This document shows, piece by piece, positions 35,553-44,138 of a DNA stretch of 64,000 nt. Source of the stretch: Halieaceae bacterium (lineage in GTDB: Bacteria > Pseudomonadota > Gammaproteobacteria > Pseudomonadales > Halieaceae). Within the stretch, counting starts at the first letter, position 1. Each line of letters begins with the position of its first letter. A program made the translations under genes and the position numbers. The stretch spans positions 1 through 64,000 of the forward strand of contig JANQLM010000099.1 of assembly GCA_028280635.1 (NCBI GenBank), written 5' to 3'. The notes below the pieces were generated by a model, which was not told where the DNA came from, did not search any database, and saw only the letters and a program-made list of their open reading frames with translations.

Positions 35553-38531
35553 TTAGCATACCTCCTCAGTCCAGCGCCGATAGGTGGGTACCGTGATGCC
35601 CATCAGGGCTGAGCCCCGGGCCGCGTCTTCTCCCACCCTCGAGACAACCGCTTCCAGTAGCTGGGCGCGCGCTTCCTCGATGACGTTGGTGGGGTTGTCC
35701 TCGGACAGGGAATCTGCCAGCAGCTTGAGTGTGGGATTGAGCCTGGACCAGGCATCGGAGCGAACCAGCAGGCCCTGGGCTTCCAACCGGCGGGCCTTCT
35801 CCAGCTGCCGCCGGTAGGTGGTTTCCGCCACTCCCAGCCGCTTTGCCCCACGGCGGGCGGTGCCGCGGGCGAGTTCATCCACCCTGAGTACCAGATCCTC
35901 ACTGAGCCAGCGGCCCAGGGGCGCGGTGGCGGTGGCGTCCGCCAGCAGGGCTTCGTCGACCTGCTTTTCCAGCTCACCGGCCAGCAGCCGCCAGGGTTCG
36001 TCACCGGGACCGGGTTGCTGCTCACGCTCCTCAAGATTGTTAGCACTTACTTCGGTGTCAGGGCCAGTGTCAGGGGCTGTGGGTTCGGGCTCGGGCGCTC
36101 TGTCGGCGGGGTCTTCAAAGACGAGCTGCGGTGCGTCAATGACCTCGTCGGCCGACAACACCACGGCACGCAGAACCCCGTTCTGCAACTCGCGCACATT
36201 GCCGGGCCAGCTGTAGGACTGCAGCAGGCGCTCCGCGGCCTGGCTGAATCGGCGCGCGCCTTTCTCATACTGCAGTGCGAACTTCTCCAGGAAGTGGCCC
36301 GCCAGCGGCAGGATATCATCGGGCCGCTCGCGCAATGGCGGTGCCGTCAGGGTGACCACGTTGAGGCGGTAGTACAGGTCCTCCCGGAAGCGCCCGGCGG
36401 CGGCTTCCCTGGCCAGGTCGCGGTTGGTGGCGGCGATAATGCGTACGTCCACTTTGCGCGAGGTGGCGGCACCAACCGGGTGTATCTCCTTTTCCTGTAC
36501 AAAGCGCAGCAGCTTGGCCTGCACGTCCAGCGGAACCTCGCCGATCTCGTCCAGGAACAGGGTGCCGCCGTCGGCCTGCACGATGCGTCCCAGGGAGGCC
36601 TTGTCGGCTCCGGTGTAGGCACCCTTGCTGTGCCCGAACAGCTCGGCTTCCATCAGATTGGCGGCTATCGCGCCGCAGTCGACGGTGACAAACGGCTTGC
36701 CCTTGCGGGTGCTGAGTTCGTGTACCGACCGCGCCAGCATTTCCTTGCCGGTGCCGCTTTCGCCGTTGATGAGCACCGTCACATCGGTGGGGGCTGCGGC
36801 GCGGGCGGTTTCCAGCAGGGCATCCATCTGGCGGGAGGTGTAGACCAGCCTCGCACTCTGCACCGCCTGCCGCAGGCCGTGCACCTCGCTGCGCAGCCGG
36901 CGACTCTCGCGTTCTTTCTCCGCCTGCCACTTCGCTGCCAGGTCGGCGCGGTCCAGGGCCAGCGCCACCTGGCCGGCGAGCCCGTTGAGGAACACCAGGT
37001 CCGATGAGTCGACGATCAGCTGTGACTCTGGTCCTTCTATATAAAGGCAGGCAAGGACCCGGCCGTCGGCCAGCAGGGGAACCGCATAGCCGAGACGGTC
37101 GCCGGCCCCGGCGTCGTCGGAGGGACGCGGCGGGCGCTTCAACTGCTCCGCGCGCTGGACGCTGCGCGCCCGTTCCATCAGGGTGCTGACTTCATCGGGG
37201 GCTTCGCCATTGGGGCCGGCGCTGGAACGACCGCTCTCGGCCAGCAGCACTTCATCGCCGCCTTCCCGGCGCGTGTAAAGGGCCACCCAGGCGCCGCGCA
37301 TGGCCAGTTGTATACGTTCCACGAAACCGGCGGCGATGCTGGCCTCGTCGGAGGCCGAGGACACCATGGCGATGGTGTCCCACAGCACCAGCATATTGCG
37401 GTAGTCCTTTTCGGCATCGGCCGTGAAGATGCCGCTAAGCCGGTCCCGGCCAATAACCTCCATGCTCTCGTCGCCGGCCTGCCAGACCATGACGCAGTCG
37501 CCGCCCTTGCCCTTGGCGGCGTTGAGGCTCGCATCGGCGCGGCGCACCAGTCCCAGCTCATCCAGGTCGAAGTCTTCCCCGGCATCCGGGTCATAGAGAC
37601 CGATGCCAATGCTGAAACTCAGGCGCATGGCGCCATTCAGGTAGGCGCCGGTGACGGCCTCGCGCACCTTTTCTGCGACTTCCAGGGCTTCATCCCTGGC
37701 TACCCCCGGCATCTGTACGGCAAACACCGCGCCGCCGTAGCGGAATACTTCATCCGAGTGGCGCAGGCTGTCACACAGGCGGGTGGCAATTTCCGCCAGG
37801 GCGGCGTCGCCGCTGTCGCGGTCGAGGCGGCGGTTGACCAGGTCGAAGTCGTCCGGGTTGATCAGCAGCAGCCCCAGCGGATGCTGGTCGCGGGCGGTCT
37901 CCATGGCGTCCCGCAGGTGGGCCTGGAACTCCGCGCGCCCGGGCAGGTGGCTGGTGGGATCGCGCAGTAACTGGCTAAGTTGGTTGGCCTCCCAAACCAT
38001 GTTGGCGCTGGCCAGCAGGCTGTGGGACAGCCAGTCGGCGGCCGTGACCGGGGGCTCGAGGCCTGGCGGTGCCAGCGCGGAGATGGCCGCGGGTACCCGA
38101 CCGTCGTCATAGCGCAGGCCAATCCAGATGGCGCGATCGGCTCCGATTTCCTGCGCCGTGCTATGACGTCGTTCCTGGTCGACTTCCTGCTGGTCGAGAT
38201 CCTGGATGCCGACGCGAACCAGGCAGCTATCATCTGCCTCGCTGGAGTAAACCTGCAGAGAGTTTGCACCGGTGCCGCCGCCAGGACCCAGCAGGGCGTA
38301 GGTTGTGGCGTGCGCGCGTTCCAGGGATTCAAATTCGGGAACGGCTTCGGTGCCACCGCTGTGCAGCAGCAGGGAGCGCTCCATGCTGCCGTTGCCGCCA
38401 TCTATATAGAGGGAGACGCCTGCGGCATGGGTGAGTTGCCGAAGCTGCGCAAGGAACTGTCGGTACACCGCGCCAGCCTGTTGAGCCGGGAGGTGAGGAA
38501 TGTCCCCTTCCATAACAGATCGTTCTAACAA
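35553..38531 (-). CDS. Sigma-54-dependent activator: GAF, degenerate GGDEF, GAF, AAA+, two HTH
   Basis: 992 residues. Order: a GAF-like region (about 15-150), a GGDEF fold (about 185-335; signature decayed to RYGGAVF), a second GAF-like domain (about 375-535), a short coiled coil, and the sigma-54 AAA+ domain (about 560-800). That domain has Walker A GESGTGKE, the sigma-contacting loop GAYTGA (the accepted Tyr form of GAFTGA), Walker [12 protein letters not shown] and [10 protein letters not shown]. The C-terminal 160 residues hold two helix-turn-helix copies: [21 protein letters not shown] near 890 and [21 protein letters not shown] at the end. No receiver domain, so it probably senses a small ligand. 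Likely activator of the operon just downstream. Confidence 0.9.
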   Translation of the reverse strand: MLERSVMEGDIPHLPAQQAGAVYRQFLAQLRQLTHAAGVSLYIDGGNGSMERSLLLHSGGTEAVPEFESLERAHATTYALLGPGGGTGANSLQVYSSEADDSCLVRVGIQDLDQQEVDQERRHSTAQEIGADRAIWIGLRYDDGRVPAAISALAPPGLEPPVTAADWLSHSLLASANMVWEANQLSQLLRDPTSHLPGRAEFQAHLRDAMETARDQHPLGLLLINPDDFDLVNRRLDRDSGDAALAEIATRLCDSLRHSDEVFRYGGAVFAVQMPGVARDEALEVAEKVREAVTGAYLNGAMRLSFSIGIGLYDPDAGEDFDLDELGLVRRADASLNAAKGKGGDCVMVWQAGDESMEVIGRDRLSGIFTADAEKDYRNMLVLWDTIAMVSSASDEASIAAGFVERIQLAMRGAWVALYTRREGGDEVLLAESGRSSAGPNGEAPDEVSTLMERARSVQRAEQLKRPPRPSDDAGAGDRLGYAVPLLADGRVLACLYIEGPESQLIVDSSDLVFLNGLAGQVALALDRADLAAKWQAEKERESRRLRSEVHGLRQAVQSARLVYTSRQMDALLETARAAAPTDVTVLINGESGTGKEMLARSVHELSTRKGKPFVTVDCGAIAANLMEAELFGHSKGAYTGADKASLGRIVQADGGTLFLDEIGEVPLDVQAKLLRFVQEKEIHPVGAATSRKVDVRIIAATNRDLAREAAAGRFREDLYYRLNVVTLTAPPLRERPDDILPLAGHFLEKFALQYEKGARRFSQAAERLLQSYSWPGNVRELQNGVLRAVVLSADEVIDAPQLVFEDPADRAPEPEPTAPDTGPDTEVSANNLEEREQQPGPGDEPWRLLAGELEKQVDEALLADATATAPLGRWLSEDLVLRVDELARGTARRGAKRLGVAETTYRRQLEKARRLEAQGLLVRSDAWSRLNPTLKLLADSLSEDNPTNVIEEARAQLLEAVVSRVGEDAARGSALMGITVPTYRRWTEEVC

Positions 38532-38573
38532 GACTCTCTGAAATAAAAAGTGTACCAGTATTGCCGGTGGGGC

Positions 38574-38780
38574 TTAAACGCCAGCTTGTTTAAGCAGGTA
38601 GCTGATGACGAACTTCATCAGGAATCCAAAAATCCCCAGCGCCAGGCCGATGTAGAGGATCATGGTGCCGAACTTGCCGGCGTTGCTGCGCTTGGCGAGA
38701 TCCCAGACGATAAAGATCATGAACAGGATCAGCCCGCCGACGCCAACAGTGACGCCGTATTCACTAAGCCACTGGTCCAT
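38574..38780 (-). CDS. DUF2788 small membrane protein
   Basis: 68 residues with two membrane helices (TVGVGGLILFMIFIVWDLAKR and GTMILYIGLALGIFGFLMKF) joined by a short basic loop, matching the DUF2788 pattern of gammaproteobacterial inner-membrane proteins. No function is known. The ATG directly abuts the TAG of the upstream transglycosylase gene, so it is the last member of the operon beginning with the isocitrate-dehydrogenase-like gene. Confidence 0.8.
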   Translation of the reverse strand: MDQWLSEYGVTVGVGGLILFMIFIVWDLAKRSNAGKFGTMILYIGLALGIFGFLMKFVISYLLKQAGV

Positions 38781-39965
38781 CTAGGGTATGCGCCCCGCCA
38801 GTGCTGCCAGGGTGTCCGGCCCGGGGTAGCCGTCCGCCACCAGGCCGCTGTCCATCTGGAAGGCGCGCAGGGCGCGACGGGTCGCCGGCCCCAGGATGCC
38901 ATCACTGGCGCCCGGGTCATGGCCGGCGGCGGCCAGCGCGCGCTGCATGTTGCTGACATCCTGCCGGGTCAGGGCCGCCTGTGTCACCGGGGGTGGACTG
39001 TACAGCCCGCCGGCGCCGGCAATACGGTCAGCCAGGTGTCCAACCGACAGCGCGTAGAATTCGGAGCGGTTCCAGCCCATGATGACACGGAAGTTCTCGT
39101 ACACCAGGAAGGCCGGGCCCCGGTGGCCGGCGGGCACCAGTAGGGCGCTGTTGAGGCTGGCCGCCGGCAGCGTGCCGCCGTCGGCCCGGCGCACTCCCGC
39201 AGCCGCCCAGTCGGATAGAGGTCTTTGCTTGTCCAGTCCTGTCTCCTGGAAGGGGAAGTCATTGCCAAGCCGCACTTCCCTGCCCCAGCGCAGGCCGCGC
39301 TCCCAGCCAAGCTGCTGGAGGAAGCGCGCACCGGAAGCCAGGGCGTCCCTGGGGCTGCCCCACAGGTCGATGCGGCCGTCGCCGTCACCATCCACCGCGG
39401 CCCGCCGGTAGGTGGACGGCATGAACTGGGTATGACCCATGGCGCCGGCCCAGGAGCCTTTCATGCCTGCCGGGTCCAGACCGTCGCGCTCGACCAGCGC
39501 CAGCGCCGTGAGCAGCTCGGTGGTGAAGAAATCGCTGCGCCTTGGGTCGCAGGCCAGGGTGGCCAGGGAATCCAGCGTCGGTGTATTGCCAAGATAGCTG
39601 CCGAAATTGGTTTCCAGGCCCCAGAAGGCCACCAGGTAGTGGCCCGGTACCCCGTACTGCCGGGTCAGGGCGTCCAGGAAATCGTGGTGTTCCTCGTACA
39701 GGGCGCGGCCGCGGGAAACGCGCTTGGCGGTCACCCGGGCGTTCAGGTACTGGGCAAAGGTCTGGGTGAACTCGGGCTGCTTGCGATCCAGCTCTATCAC
39801 GCGGGTTTGCTGCTCGAGCCCTGGAATCAGCTCGTCGATAATCCAGGGTGCCAGGCCCTGGTCCCGTGCCTGCGTCTGCAGGTCGGCAAGACAGGCCTCG
39901 AATTCCTGGCCAGCGGCAGGCAGCGCCTGCCAGCAGATCAGTAAGACAAGACCAAGTTTTCGCAT
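38781..39965 (-). CDS. Lytic murein transglycosylase (MltB family) with peptidoglycan-binding domain
   Basis: 394 residues. Signal peptide MRKLGLVLLICWQALPAAGQ. The SLT_2/MltB catalytic domain covers about residues 25-315, with the active Glu in FWGLETNFGSYLG and downstream motifs GSWAGAMGHTQFMPSTY and DGDGRIDLWGSPRDALASGARFL. A PG_binding_1 domain ends the protein (LTRQDVSNMQRALAAAGHDPGASDGILGPATRRALRAFQ). No lipobox, so it is a soluble periplasmic enzyme that cleaves the glycan to 1,6-anhydromuropeptides. Its ATG overlaps the previous gene's TGA by one base. Confidence 0.92.
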   Translation of the reverse strand: MRKLGLVLLICWQALPAAGQEFEACLADLQTQARDQGLAPWIIDELIPGLEQQTRVIELDRKQPEFTQTFAQYLNARVTAKRVSRGRALYEEHHDFLDALTRQYGVPGHYLVAFWGLETNFGSYLGNTPTLDSLATLACDPRRSDFFTTELLTALALVERDGLDPAGMKGSWAGAMGHTQFMPSTYRRAAVDGDGDGRIDLWGSPRDALASGARFLQQLGWERGLRWGREVRLGNDFPFQETGLDKQRPLSDWAAAGVRRADGGTLPAASLNSALLVPAGHRGPAFLVYENFRVIMGWNRSEFYALSVGHLADRIAGAGGLYSPPPVTQAALTRQDVSNMQRALAAAGHDPGASDGILGPATRRALRAFQMDSGLVADGYPGPDTLAALAGRIP

Positions 39966-41704
39966 CAGGCAGGCAGGTTGTTCTCGATGGCGTCCAGGAA
40001 GCCCTGCATGTCGACCACTTGCTCCTGGTCGGGGCGGGTAGTCTTGCCCTTGATGTCGCCGGTGATGATGCCCTGGTCGACGGTGTCGATCAGGGCGTCC
40101 TTCAACTGGTGTGAGTATTGGGTCAGCGCGGTATTCCCTTCACGGTTGCCCAGGGTTTCGAGGGCATTGGCCAGGGCATAGATCAGCGCCGAAGAATTGA
40201 AAATGGCTGTCTTGCCTTCGCTCTCCTGGTACATCAGGTAAAGGTCGTGTGCGGTGCCGTGGGGTGCCTCGTAGAGCATGGTGCCGTCCTTGCTCTCGAT
40301 AATGGAGCTGGCAGTTGCCAGGCTGCCACCGAGGGCGGCGGCGATATCCGAGAAAATGTCCCCGTCCAGGTTCTGGGCCGGGTAGAGGGCGTTGCGCGGC
40401 GGATCGGAGATCATCTTCTTGAGCTGGCTGGACGGGCGCATGATCATGAAGGAGGGCGGCTCCACCCCGTCTGCCACCAGCGTGTTGCGCACCTCATTGA
40501 TCACGTTTGAAAACACGTCATCGTAGGGGAAGTACTCGCGCTTCAGGCCGAAGTAGACTTCTTTCTCTTTCATCGATGCATCCCGGTAGACCTGCATCAC
40601 CCAGTCGCGAATAGCGGTGCGATCGTTGGACATGAACAGTATGGGGTCGCTGGCCTTCACGTCCCGGGCGCAGCGCTCCTGGCCGTCGACGATCACCTTG
40701 ATAATGCCGTCCTCGGGAGCGGCCTGGTTGTAGCTGCCGTACTGGTCGCCGCCGCCGGCACTCATTCGGGAGATCGACACGTGAAACTTGCGGTCGGGAA
40801 TCCCGTATCTGCGCAGGGTGTCCACCAGTTTCACCATCCGACGGCCCGTGTTGTTGTCGGGGATGCCCCACAGGGCGCGCTCCGGCGGGTTGGCAATGAT
40901 GCGCGCCGCCTGGGCGTCGATCAACTCGTAGTGGTAGGCCAGCCCGGCCGCCCCGTAGTCCGCTTTGAACTCGGACTCGAAGACATCTTCGACGGCTTTG
41001 CGCATGACCCCGTCGTAGCCGGGGATTACCGTGTCCTTGAGGCCGACATAGACATCGCGCTTCTCATCGAGGCCGCGCTGGAAGAACTGGCGTGCCCAGG
41101 CCACGACCTCGTCATGGGAGTTGGTGGCCAGCATAAAGGGGTCGCCGCGGTTCAGGCGGCGGCGGTGCAGCTCCATGGGCTCGCCGCTGGAGCCCACGAA
41201 TACCAGCCTGGCGATGCCGGTGTCGTTGGACAGGGCGGAGTAGCTGTCCTTGATGCCGCCGTTTTCCATGGTGTCGACAATGATGTCGCGACCGACCCAG
41301 TCGGGTGGCGTGTTCTTGATATTGCGGAACTGGATGTCCTCACGGGTGATGTTGCCGCCAATGCCCTTGCGGATGGCGCCGTTGGGAGACTTGGTGGCGA
41401 GCTTGTCGAGCTGGCTCTCGTCGACGTCAGGATGTTTGGCCAGCAGCTCATCCAACTGGGCGCGGTTCACCGTCATGCCGGCGTTCTTGACTCCCACGCC
41501 GTGCTGCTTGAGCGCTTCAATGGCTTTATTGACCACCGCGCCATTGCTCACCAGGCGGTTCTCGGCAGACAGGTCGATCTCCACCAGCGGGATTTCCAGC
41601 CGCTGGTGCACGAACATGTCGAGAATGCGCTCGAAGGCGACCTGGGCCATCTCGTCGCCGTGCAGCACCACCAGCGGTGACGCAACCTGGATCTTGTCGC
41701 TCAT
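39965..41704 (-). CDS. Isocitrate dehydrogenase-family protein with duplicated internal segment
   Basis: 579 residues, much longer than the 410-420 of the eukaryote-type NADP-IDH it most resembles. Matching landmarks: HGDEMAQVAFERIL (15-28), substrate loop SPNGAIRKGIGGNITRE (106-122), then K223 in YVGLKDTVIPGYDG, NLDGDIFSDIAAALGGSLATASS (445-467) and the AEAAHGT equivalent YEAPHGTAHD (478-487). Residues about 193-279 and 358-441 look like two copies of the same segment (EK-x-VY-x-GLK…, …II-x-NPP-x-x-ALW/Y). An insertion between them holds SRMSAGGGDQYGS. Decarboxylating dehydrogenase activity on isocitrate or a related beta-hydroxyacid is likely; specificity is uncertain. First gene of the operon with the transglycosylase and DUF2788. 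Confidence 0.75.
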   Translation of the reverse strand: MSDKIQVASPLVVLHGDEMAQVAFERILDMFVHQRLEIPLVEIDLSAENRLVSNGAVVNKAIEALKQHGVGVKNAGMTVNRAQLDELLAKHPDVDESQLDKLATKSPNGAIRKGIGGNITREDIQFRNIKNTPPDWVGRDIIVDTMENGGIKDSYSALSNDTGIARLVFVGSSGEPMELHRRRLNRGDPFMLATNSHDEVVAWARQFFQRGLDEKRDVYVGLKDTVIPGYDGVMRKAVEDVFESEFKADYGAAGLAYHYELIDAQAARIIANPPERALWGIPDNNTGRRMVKLVDTLRRYGIPDRKFHVSISRMSAGGGDQYGSYNQAAPEDGIIKVIVDGQERCARDVKASDPILFMSNDRTAIRDWVMQVYRDASMKEKEVYFGLKREYFPYDDVFSNVINEVRNTLVADGVEPPSFMIMRPSSQLKKMISDPPRNALYPAQNLDGDIFSDIAAALGGSLATASSIIESKDGTMLYEAPHGTAHDLYLMYQESEGKTAIFNSSALIYALANALETLGNREGNTALTQYSHQLKDALIDTVDQGIITGDIKGKTTRPDQEQVVDMQGFLDAIENNLPA

Positions 41705-41790
41705 GGGGACTCCCTGTGAAAAAGCGGCGGGATTATACCGTCAAATATAGCAGCGCACCCATGACAGGATGCTGAATACCTTTGCAGCTA

Positions 41791-43986
41791 TCAGGGCGAC
41801 AGGCAGTCAGCGGCGCTCACCTGGGCGCTGCCAAAGCGGTCAAGCAGGGCTTCCACGGCCTCGCAGCTCAGCTGCGAGTTGCCGTCCAGGTCCAGGTAGC
41901 TCAGGCGGGGTGTTTTTTCAGCAGTCAATGTGCCCACTGACACCAGTTCATTGGACTTCAGCGACATATACTGTAGCGCCGGCAGCGTTCCGATACCTTC
42001 AAGCGTGGCAATCGCGTTGCCGTCCAGGTCCAACCAACCCAGTTTCGGCAGTTCATCAAGACTGAGATCAACGATCTGGTTACCCCCGAGGCTGAGTGAA
42101 CGTAACTCCTGGAGCCCGGACAGTCCCGTCGTTGACGTCAGTCGATTGTTTTCGGCAACGATGGAACTCAACTGCTGAAGCGCAGCCAGCGGCGCCAGGC
42201 TGCTGATTCTGTTGTCTTGAACTTGCAGCGAGCGGAGACCGGTAAGCTGCTCCAGTGGTGACAGGTCGGTAATGGCGTTGAACGGGGCGCTCAGGTTCTG
42301 GAGGGAGGTCAGTTCGCGCAGGGGGCTCAAGTCCGCGACCTGGTTGAAGCTGATGATAAGGGTCACAAGAGACGGGAGCTGCTGTATGCCTTCCAAGCTT
42401 TGCAGCTCGTTCTGGCTCAGCATCAATCGCTCCAACTGTGTCAGTCCGCTTAGGGTCGGCAGGGTGTCCAGGCCGCAGCCTTCGGCTTCGAGCACGTTCA
42501 GCGTCTTCAAATCGAGCACTGGCTCAAGGCTGCTCAGCGTGTTGTGGCTCACGCCAAGGTGTTGCAGGTCGGTCAATTCCCGGAGCGCTTCTATCGACGT
42601 CAGCTGATTGCTGCCGATGTCGAGCCACTCCAGGTCCACCAGCGTCGAGAGCACGGAAACATCAGTCAGGCTATTGCCTCGCAGGCTGAGCCGCTGCAAG
42701 CCCGGCAGCGCCGCCAGCGTGGCAAGCCGGTCTTGAGTGGCAGCCCCCTGATCCAGCCCCAGGCCAACCAGGCGATCCAGCCGCGCCAGTGCGTCCATCA
42801 AATTGTCATTGCCCGGCTGGGGTCCCCTGATCACCAGGTAGCGCAGCCGCGGTAAGTCCTGCAGCCAGCCCGCGTTGCCGACGTCCATGCCGTATAACAA
42901 CAACGTGTCGATGCTGGCGCTGCCGCGCAGTTCCGCCAGGGCGGTTGCGCTCAGAGGCACAGAGCCCAGGCGGATGCGTCTCAGGTGCTCGAGCTCCACC
43001 AGGGGTGCCACTGAGCTTATCGCATGCTGGAAGAGGTTAACGGTGTGCAGCCCCGTCAGGGCCTGCACACCGTCGAGGTTGACTATGGGGTTGGCGTCGG
43101 TGCCGGCCCCACTGGAGAACAGCGGGCATTCCAGCACGGTGTGCTGGTGCGCGTAGCGATGCCTGGACCTGGCGATACAGGCGGCGAGACTGGCGTCGCT
43201 GAACTCCAGGTCCGCCAGCGGTGTGGCGCGAAACACCCGCTCGGCCACCAGATCAGCGTCAAGCGCCGTGCCGGTCCTGATGCTCTCGGCCAGATAGTCC
43301 AGCGCGTCATTGCCCCAGCGATAGGCCTGTTCGCGGCCTGCACGGGTCCAGCGCAGCAGGTCGCCGGCGCTGATCACCCCGTCGCCATCGACATCCGTGA
43401 GCAGGCGCGCGGCATTGGCACTGCGAGCGTCGAGGTCGTTTGAGGAAAAGCAGTTCTCTGTCCCCAGTAGTGGTTCACAGCGGACAAAGGCAATGCCGGG
43501 TGCGGGTGGTCCGATTTCCGTCAGTTGCACGCTGGCTTCAGTTAAGGGGTTGATGCGGGCGAAGCCGCTCTTCAACTGGGCGCCGGTGACCAGCATACGC
43601 CAGCTTCCCGCGACCGGGGTCGGCGCCGCATCGCGCACACCGTCGTGGTCGTAGTCGTAGTCGAGCCCACCGCTGGCGGTCACCAAGTAAAGGGTGAAGT
43701 CGGAGAGTGCGCTGGTGTCGAATTCCGCCGTGCCGAGGTAGAGAAGCTGTAACACCGGCCCGAGCGCTGACCACTGTTCTTCACCCAGCTCTTCAATAAG
43801 TGCGGCTTCGTCCTTCGAGGTGGCGGTCTGCAGAATCACCCCCGGATTTTGAGATGTGGCCAGGGTCAGCGCGGCGCCGCCCACCGGCCCGTTGAGTTGG
43901 ACTTGAAAGCAGCCGGACAGCGCCAGCGCCAGGCAGGCGGGGATGAGTATTTTGAAGGAGCAGTGTAACTGTGTTGGGTACCGCAT
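41791..43986 (-). CDS. Leucine-rich-repeat lipoprotein with EF-hand/dockerin-like motif
   Basis: 731 residues from ATG 43986 (a GTG four codons upstream is possible). Lipobox ALSGC gives a lipid anchor. A middle section contains DVDGDGVISAGDLLRW (about residues 195-210), a dockerin/EF-hand-type calcium loop. From about residue 290 on, some 17 internalin-like repeats of about 21-23 residues run to the end (LEWLDIGSNQLTSIEAL, LERLMLSQNELQSLEGI, LRSLQVQDNRISSLAPL), closed by a Cys-containing cap. Such surface LRR proteins usually bind proteins or glycans; no partner is evident. It lies between the IDH-like gene and isocitrate lyase, same strand, without obvious functional link. Confidence 0.88.
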   Translation of the reverse strand: MRYPTQLHCSFKILIPACLALALSGCFQVQLNGPVGGAALTLATSQNPGVILQTATSKDEAALIEELGEEQWSALGPVLQLLYLGTAEFDTSALSDFTLYLVTASGGLDYDYDHDGVRDAAPTPVAGSWRMLVTGAQLKSGFARINPLTEASVQLTEIGPPAPGIAFVRCEPLLGTENCFSSNDLDARSANAARLLTDVDGDGVISAGDLLRWTRAGREQAYRWGNDALDYLAESIRTGTALDADLVAERVFRATPLADLEFSDASLAACIARSRHRYAHQHTVLECPLFSSGAGTDANPIVNLDGVQALTGLHTVNLFQHAISSVAPLVELEHLRRIRLGSVPLSATALAELRGSASIDTLLLYGMDVGNAGWLQDLPRLRYLVIRGPQPGNDNLMDALARLDRLVGLGLDQGAATQDRLATLAALPGLQRLSLRGNSLTDVSVLSTLVDLEWLDIGSNQLTSIEALRELTDLQHLGVSHNTLSSLEPVLDLKTLNVLEAEGCGLDTLPTLSGLTQLERLMLSQNELQSLEGIQQLPSLVTLIISFNQVADLSPLRELTSLQNLSAPFNAITDLSPLEQLTGLRSLQVQDNRISSLAPLAALQQLSSIVAENNRLTSTTGLSGLQELRSLSLGGNQIVDLSLDELPKLGWLDLDGNAIATLEGIGTLPALQYMSLKSNELVSVGTLTAEKTPRLSYLDLDGNSQLSCEAVEALLDRFGSAQVSAADCLSP

Positions 43987-44069
43987 GCGCTCTCGCACTC
44001 CCTTTACCGCCCGATCAGTTTAGCACCACCCTTGCGCCCGCGCCTGCTGAAGCGGGTCATGTTGAGGAC

Positions 44070-44100
44070 AAAAAAAGGGACCGCGTGGCGGTCCCTTTTT
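44070..44100 (-). terminator. Rho-independent terminator of the isocitrate lyase gene
   Basis: Perfect 8 bp stem GGGACCGC/GCGGTCCC with a GTG loop (44077-44095), flanked by seven A on the left and five T on the right, so it can act in both directions. It lies 40 bp past the isocitrate lyase stop. Confidence 0.9.
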
Positions 44101-44138
44101 GCTTTCCTTGCGATGCGCGCGGGGCACAACACCGATGA

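Noticed and set aside
35406..35612. 68-codon plus-strand frame in the gap upstream of the sensor operon
   Set aside because: No ribosome binding site or family resemblance; basic, low-information composition; it runs into the sigma-54 activator gene and overlaps the likely enhancer region.
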